From Paramecium sonneborni (lineage: Eukaryota > Ciliophora > Oligohymenophorea > Peniculida > Parameciidae), in the NCBI GenBank assembly GCA_905182985.1, contig CAJJDN010000121.1:128028-192027 (forward strand): a DNA stretch of 64,000 bases, written 5' to 3'. Made by a program: the position numbers and the translations under genes. Position 1 is the first letter of the stretch, and each line of letters begins with the position of its first letter. Under the pieces are notes generated by a model that was not told the origin of the DNA, did not search any database, and was given only the letters and a program-made list of their open reading frames with translations. Of this stretch, positions 58,018-64,000 are shown piece after piece.

Positions 58018-61000
58018 ATGATTATGAATAATCGACGAGTGTTTTATGATGAGTCCATTTGGGAACGATTTGAGAATAGAATAAAAACATGGACTTATGG
58101 ACTAACCCATGAATTATTACAGAATCAAGTTTGTAGCCCTTTCTTGTTCAAGTTCCTAATATTGATTGAGCTCATCTAACTTGTATTTTTTGAATTGATA
58201 AATAATTTAGCTATATTATTCCATCCATCCAAACTTAGAATTTTTATTCTAAACAGTATGGCTGGACTACTTCCGCAATGCATTACAATACTTTTAAATT
58301 AATTATATCATATTCAATGGTGGAGTGAACGTGTTGTTAATAGTAATGTACATTGTAAGTTTTATTTTTCTATTATTTATAGGCTTTTGGAGTTCAGATA
58401 TTAATGTTATAGTTGTTGATAATAATAACATTCAAATTAACATCAAATAAGAGAAAACCAAGCACCTTTCTTACATACTGTCTAAAAATATTTTCATTGT
58501 ATGGATTACTTTTGAATACTATTCTGACAATCCCTATATTCAACGCCTTTATAGCAACTATTTATTGTAATTCTAAAGCTCCATTTTCAGATGGCTTAGA
58601 ATGTTATGCAGGTTTGCATTTTTTGCATATATCTTTGGCTGTATTATAATCAATAATCATTTTAGATTATTGGTTTGATCTTATTTTTAATCAATGTACT
58701 CTATTTTGGATTACTTTATGCTGAACTCAATCCAAGTTCTCCAATTCCCTTTGCCTCTCCTCAGTCAAAAACTCCGTTGGTTAGACAATTGATTAAAATT
58801 ATACTTCCACTTTATGTGACTCTTGATTTCGATGGTGAAATCTCTAAAGTTTATATTTCTCTACTGGCAGCATTTTATTTACTATTGTTGGTCTAAAGAT
58901 ATCGATCACCTCCTTATTATAATAAGAGTGTTTATGGATTCATTGTAGTTTAGGAAGTTATACTATTTTGGGCTAGTTTAGTTGGTGTTATTACTGCATT
59001 TCTGGATTTGGATACTGTTGATGATATTGGGTTATTTTATATGATTTTAGGAATGCCATTAATGTCATTAGTTTATTTCTAATTGTTAACATTTAGACAA
59101 TAATAATTATTAAAAACACCTATCAAGTCATTTAAAAAAGAAACAGATATTGAAATATATATAAATCATCTCATGGATCTAATTGAAAATCGTGAAATTC
59201 TATAATCAAGAATTATTTTGGAAGGAGTATTAAAATTGCATTTAAAAAATTGTGGAAAACCAAGTGAGAATTGTGTGTGTCAATAGTTGGTGTCTGATAA
59301 TTTAAAAGATGAAGAGACACCTTAAAAATTGAAAAGATGGTATTAATTAATAAAGAGTATAATATCTGATGCATTGGATAGATATCCAAAATGTCCAAGA
59401 TTGCATTTGTTGAATTCATACATTCATCATGAGAAATTAAAGAATAAATTTAAAGCTTTATTTGAATTGATGATTACTGAAGAAAACAAACCTAATTTGC
59501 ATGAGGAATTTAGTATTTATCGATATAAGAATTTGATTGAAGAGGAGATGATAGAAAATGATATGAGAACATCAGAAAATAAAGGAGTAGATGTAAATAT
59601 CATAGTGGTATTTTAAAATAAATTTGTAAATTTTCTAAGCAGTATAGAGAAGAGCGTAACATTACATATGGAGTTTTGGAGAGAATTATTAGAGGAGAAT
59701 CCAGATATATAGAAATTGTAATCTCTTGGATCAAAAATAACAAATACAGTAGAATCTACAAGTGATTTCTATAAAAAGCTTTAGGAAATGAATTAGAATC
59801 ATATAAAATGTTTATAAGTTTATGGGAACTTTTTAAAAGATATAGTGAATGATGATGTTGAAGGGTAAAGAATTTTAGAGAAGGCAGAATATATTTAAAA
59901 GAGCACAGCAGTGAATAAATTAGGACTGGATTAAGAAAGATAGAAATATGGTGAGAATGCAAATACATGTATAATAACTTGTTCAGGGAATTATAATAAT
60001 ATAGGTGTAGTAACAAATGTGAATAATGAAATAACTAGAATATTGGGATTTTCTAAATCAGATATAATAGGTTAGAATGTGAATAGAATAATGCCAAAAG
60101 TATATGCAGATTAACACGATTAATTTATGAAGAATTATTTAGAAACAAGTGATTCAAAAGTAATAGGATAAGAAAGGATTCTGTTGGCTTAAAATAAAAA
60201 TAACTATTTAGTTCCATGTACATTGATGATTAAAGTGTTACCAAATTTGGATGAAGGGATTTAAATAGTAGGATTCTTAAAGGATATAGAACCTGGGAGT
60301 TCTTATTTGAGAAGTGAATAAGATATAGATTAAGATTGGCATTTCATAATAATAAATGTTAATAGTTAAGCCATATTAGGAATAACATAATCCTGTTATA
60401 CAAGATATGGTATTCCAGCATCTTTAGTATATGGTAATTCAACTAATACAAATGAATTTACAATTGATGCAATAGCTCCAGAATTAGTGGATATTAAAAA
60501 TTAAGATGATTTAAAATCATAAGGATTGGTTACAACTATTGATACATCTTAGCTTTAATAAAACTTTCTTTTGGGAAGAGGAGAAAGTGATGAGGAAATG
60601 TCATTAGAAGAGGAGGAAAATATTTATGAACCACCATAATAAGTATCTTAAATGTAATCTAAAATTGGAGATTCAAATTTAGGATAAATGTTGAATTAGA
60701 ATCATTAATATAAAGAAACTGCTGTTGATTTATCTTAATAGGTTTAGAATTCAAAATTAGAAGAAGCTAAGAGTAAAAAGTTATAAAAGTAATAAAGATT
60801 TAAGAAATATAAAATAAAAGCTTTTATTTAAGATGAAACAGAATTTGGTGATTAGAAAATATAAATAATAAGATTTTACGAAGTTGATGAAAATGAGGAA
60901 ATAAAATAATAAAGATCAATGGAACCAGCAGCTGAAGAGGCTTAATAAAATTAAATGAAAACTGTAATGAAAGATGAATAATAAGTGTAAGAAGATGTGA

Positions 61001-63287
61001 ATGCATCAGAAGGAGAATCTAATTTGTCTGGTGGATCAGTAAATGATGATATGAGATAATTAAAAGATTTTAAGGCATTGATTTCTGAGAAAACAGAACC
61101 TAAATATATTAGAATTTTGAAAAGAACTGTTTGGTTTATTATGCTAATTCTAATTATTTTAAGTGCATTGATATTAGGATACAGAATGACTCAAAGTTAA
61201 GATGTCTAAGAAGGAGCAGATGCTATCTATTTAGCATATTTAAGACATAATATAATGGCAGATGTTAATTTTTATGCTAGATTACTTTAAATGTTAGGAA
61301 ATAGCACATATATAGCTGAAAATCATGGTTATACTAGTACTTCTGCAGATACTTTTATAAAAGCTAATGTAAAATAATTATAAAATAAAAATTTAGTTAT
61401 CATATTTAGTAGATACTTTAAAAGTAGTATAATTTGATGTCATCAAAGCTCGTATTAAAATGGAAGCAAGAATGACTGGAACATCTAATCTTGAAACTTA
61501 TTAAGTTAAGTTCTTGCTGACTTCTGGAGAAGTTAAAATGTAAATATTTATTATTATTAACATCATTCTAGTTATGATAACATTTTTAATGATGCTCTAT
61601 TTTAAATTATTACCTCAGCTTCTTCATTAAGAAATTCATCTGCAGCCTCTTTTAATGGATCTGTCACTACTGTAGATAACACATAAAAGAATTTTTATTA
61701 TGTTATGACTAATGGCTTATTTGTATTAAGAAAAGGATCAGAAAATATTGCTTAAAGATTCTTTGACTTTTATTCAGATGAAATCAATAATTATTAAGTA
61801 ACCTTTTTTGTTATCATGGGTGTTGGTATATTCTGTTTAGTTGTATCAGCAATGATTCTTATTCCTATTGTATTTTAAGTACATAAAACAAATAATATGG
61901 TTATGTCTCTTTTTGGAATCATTCCTATTTAAGAAATTAAAGAATTAGCTGCAAAATGTGAAAATTATATGTAAGAATTCTTAGAAGATAAAAATGAAAA
62001 AAAAGAAATTATTGATAAAGATGATAAACCTCCTTAACCTAGTGTTTAACCTCCAGAGGTAGATAAAACATAAAATAAAGATGTTTTTGAAATGAATAAT
62101 GAAGAAGAAGATAAAAGTGATAAAAAGAAATAATAACAGAATGGTTCAAATGGTAGTGGATAAAATGTATTATAGACTGGTCAACCTAATTCTAATGCTA
62201 TTCATACTTCAATTACAGCTAAACCAACTGAAAATAAAGCTACTCCTTCTGCATTTACTTAAGGAGCTACTAAAAATGATTAAAAATAATAATAATAATA
62301 AGAATAAGACAAAAAAGAGAATGAAGAAGAAATAGAGAATCTTCGTTCATAAAAATTACTCAATTCAAAAGATAATAATAAATCTGTTGTTATTGTTTAA
62401 TTCTTAATCTTTGCTTTAATCTTTATAGCTTATTTCATTTTGGATATTAATTTAGAATTAATCTTTCTTGAAAATGTTCAAAAAGTATATGATCATCTTT
62501 AATTTTCATCTTAAAGACCTATTTCTATTAAATACAATGTTTATTTCACATTCGAAGAAGTTGTGACAAATTAAACTCAATTAGAAGATTCACTTGATAT
62601 GAGAACAGAATTTCAAAGTAGATTGTATGATAATGAAAGAAATTTATTCTAATCTTTGACTTTATCGTTTCCTTCTTAATTTGACTCATATTTATCCAAG
62701 TTTTAAGCTTTTACTTATAACAATTTATGTACCAACGATTTTAATATAAGTATGATTATAATTTAACTATTAATTTATAGATAATTTTACAACTAATTAA
62801 GCTGGATGTGCTGCTGTTGACTCAGGCTTACTTACAAGTGGATTAAAAACAGCTTTTGTTTCTGTAGCTTTAAGTACTAATGATATGATCAGTTATTGGA
62901 AAAATACCCAAAGAACAAGAACTGGTAATATTATCATAATAATTAGATTTAATTTCTACAATTAATAATTAAACTTATCATAATAAATTACATGGGTTAT
63001 TATATTATATTTCACCTGCCTGTGATTACTTAACTGATTAATTCATGTCAGGAATTGCAGATTTCCTATCTTACAACAATTCAATAGAATAAATGAAGTT
63101 TAGTATCTATTTGGTTTTGATGTTTGCTGCGTTCATTTTTTGCTGGACTCCTTATTTAAATAATTTATCAAAATAAATTTGGAGAACGAAAGGTATGTTG
63201 AATATGATACCTATGGATATTATATAAAAATATCCTAACTTGAAATAACAATTTATAGGAGGAGAAATATTATAAGCAGTCAAATGA
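58018..63287 (+). CDS. Giant membrane protein with PAS domain, TmcB/TmcC-like
   Basis: 1,698 aa with six introns (35, 25, 28, 32, 31 and 22 nt); exon lengths sum to an exact frame. The first 350 residues hold many spans (IKIILPLYVTLDFDGEISK, LLAAFYLLLLV, VILFWASLVGVITAFLDL). A cytosolic region follows (MPLMSLVYFQLLTF, then CPRLHLLNSYIHHEKLKNKF). A PAS-type domain lies near residues 590-700: ITRILGFSKSDIIGQNVNRI and IQIVGFLKDIEPG. The C-terminal half has acidic/Gln-rich loops, further spans (FIMLILIILSALILGYRM, VVIVQFLIFALIFIAYFIL) and ends FIGGEILQAVK. This layout is that of the Tiny-macrocysts TmcB/C-like PAS family, common in ciliates. Sensing of an unknown signal is likely. Confidence 0.85.
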
Positions 63288-63324
63288 ATATTATTATTTT
63301 ATTATTATTATTTGAATTATTATT

Positions 63325-64000
63325 ATGCAAGGAATTTCAATCTTTGATGATGATAAGTCAACAATAGATAAGATGCAAAATTCTTTCAAGAATCTCCTAT
63401 TTGAGATTATTTATTACTTGATATCTGGTGAGAACTTTCCATTATTTCTTTACATTTTCTTTGTGGTAATTGAAAGTTTCCAAGTTTTTTATTTTGCTTT
63501 TAGCGATGACGTAAATAAATTGTTAAAATTAGTTTCTTTCATTATGGAAGGTTAAATCATGGTCAGAATCATTTTAATCATTTTTTGGATACTTCATGAT
63601 ATCACCATATTTAAAAAATGTAGGATTTCAAAGTTTTATCCTAGTGCTTTATATTGTAATGGGGTTATTCTTTCTATTGATAGTGTTAATTATCTTTATA
63701 GCAATAAAAGCACAAACTACATCAGTTGGTAAATTAACTGGCCCTTTGGTTGTACTAAAAATATTTTTTGAAATTCTCAATTATATTTTCTTTATGCCAG
63801 CACTTCATTTATTTTTGACTGTGTTTTATTGTGATTCAGGAACAGGTTATCATAAATTTTATAGTGATTAATAATGTTATACTGGTAATTATTTATTACA
63901 CGCATTTTTATCAGCAATTGCTGCTTCAATCCTAATATTTGTAAGTGGATTAGTTACAATGACATTTTATGAATCAAGATTTCAACCTAATAATCCTCTC
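63325..64000 (+). CDS. Second PAS/Tmc-like membrane protein, 5' part
   Basis: Starts at ATG 63325 (MQGISIFDDDKSTIDKMQNS) 37 bp after the previous gene and runs off the right edge. A 22-nt intron near 63509-63530 joins VFYFAFSDD to FLSLWKVKSWSESFQSFFGY. The spans FILVLYIVMGLFFLLIVLII and IFFEILNYIFFMPALHLFL, then FYCDSGTGYHKFYSDQQCY and the start of the next span, follow the same N-terminal pattern as the upstream gene, so the two are likely tandem paralogues. The PAS part would lie beyond the window. Confidence 0.78.

Noticed and set aside
1..64000. Abundant in-frame TAA and TAG as evidence for widespread pseudogenes
   Set aside because: They fall at Gln positions in conserved domains (for example in the kinesin, carrier and RPB5), so they are sense codons in this genetic code. 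Only TGA was treated as stop.
1..64000. Unexcised internal eliminated sequences (IES)
   Set aside because: I looked for TA-bounded inserts with TAYAGY-type ends in the broken genes and saw none that restored a frame; without micronuclear data this cannot be settled.

Overview
This window looks like macronuclear DNA of a Paramecium species. It is very AT-rich. Long frames stay open only if TAA and TAG are read as glutamine and TGA as the only stop. Coding frames are broken by tiny GT...AG introns, nearly all 19 to 35 nt. Removing them restores conserved motifs: the calpain RNPWG, the kinesin P-loop, the NIF-phosphatase D-N-S and the carrier PxDxxK. Genes are dense on both strands, often tens of bases apart. 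I saw no tRNA, rRNA, CRISPR or transposon. Function is judged from motifs only; no search was run.

Layout. 1-9449: partial membrane protein, calpain-like protease, SAPS-domain (PP6 regulatory) protein, a C/D-box snoRNA at about 5976-6046, long coiled-coil protein. 9555-15370: kinesin-2, an unknown gene, an SCP/NIF-type phosphatase, and a small protein with paired PP1-docking motifs. 15579-24104: a gene with in-frame TGA, RING protein, Myb repeat protein, dual-specificity phosphatase, multi-pass membrane protein, small protein. 24199-30234: WD40 protein with Cys/His fingers, small protein, thioredoxin-fold protein, unknown gene. 30411-40830: RNase H2A-like pseudoenzyme, F-box/LRR-like protein, possible myristoylated peptide, ERD2-like receptor, LRR-like protein, mitochondrial carrier, unknown, TMEM43-like protein, a second PP1-docking protein, RPB5. 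41066-50580: broken caspase-like gene, small proteins, a large VWA membrane protein, SANT-like DNA-binding protein, NASP-like histone chaperone, a probable pseudogene, a small family protein. 50796-64000: Sel1-repeat protein, coiled-coil protein with a Gly/Gln/Glu tail, pseudokinase inside an exact 1,096-bp tandem duplication with an N at the junction (probably an assembly artefact), a small protein, and two tandem PAS/Tmc-type membrane proteins (the second runs off the end).

There is no operon logic; each gene is probably its own unit. Repeated themes are phosphatase biology (SAPS protein, NIF phosphatase, DSP, two SILK+RVxF candidates), cilium-related genes (kinesin-2, coiled coils, Tmc-like proteins) and enzyme folds that have lost catalytic residues.
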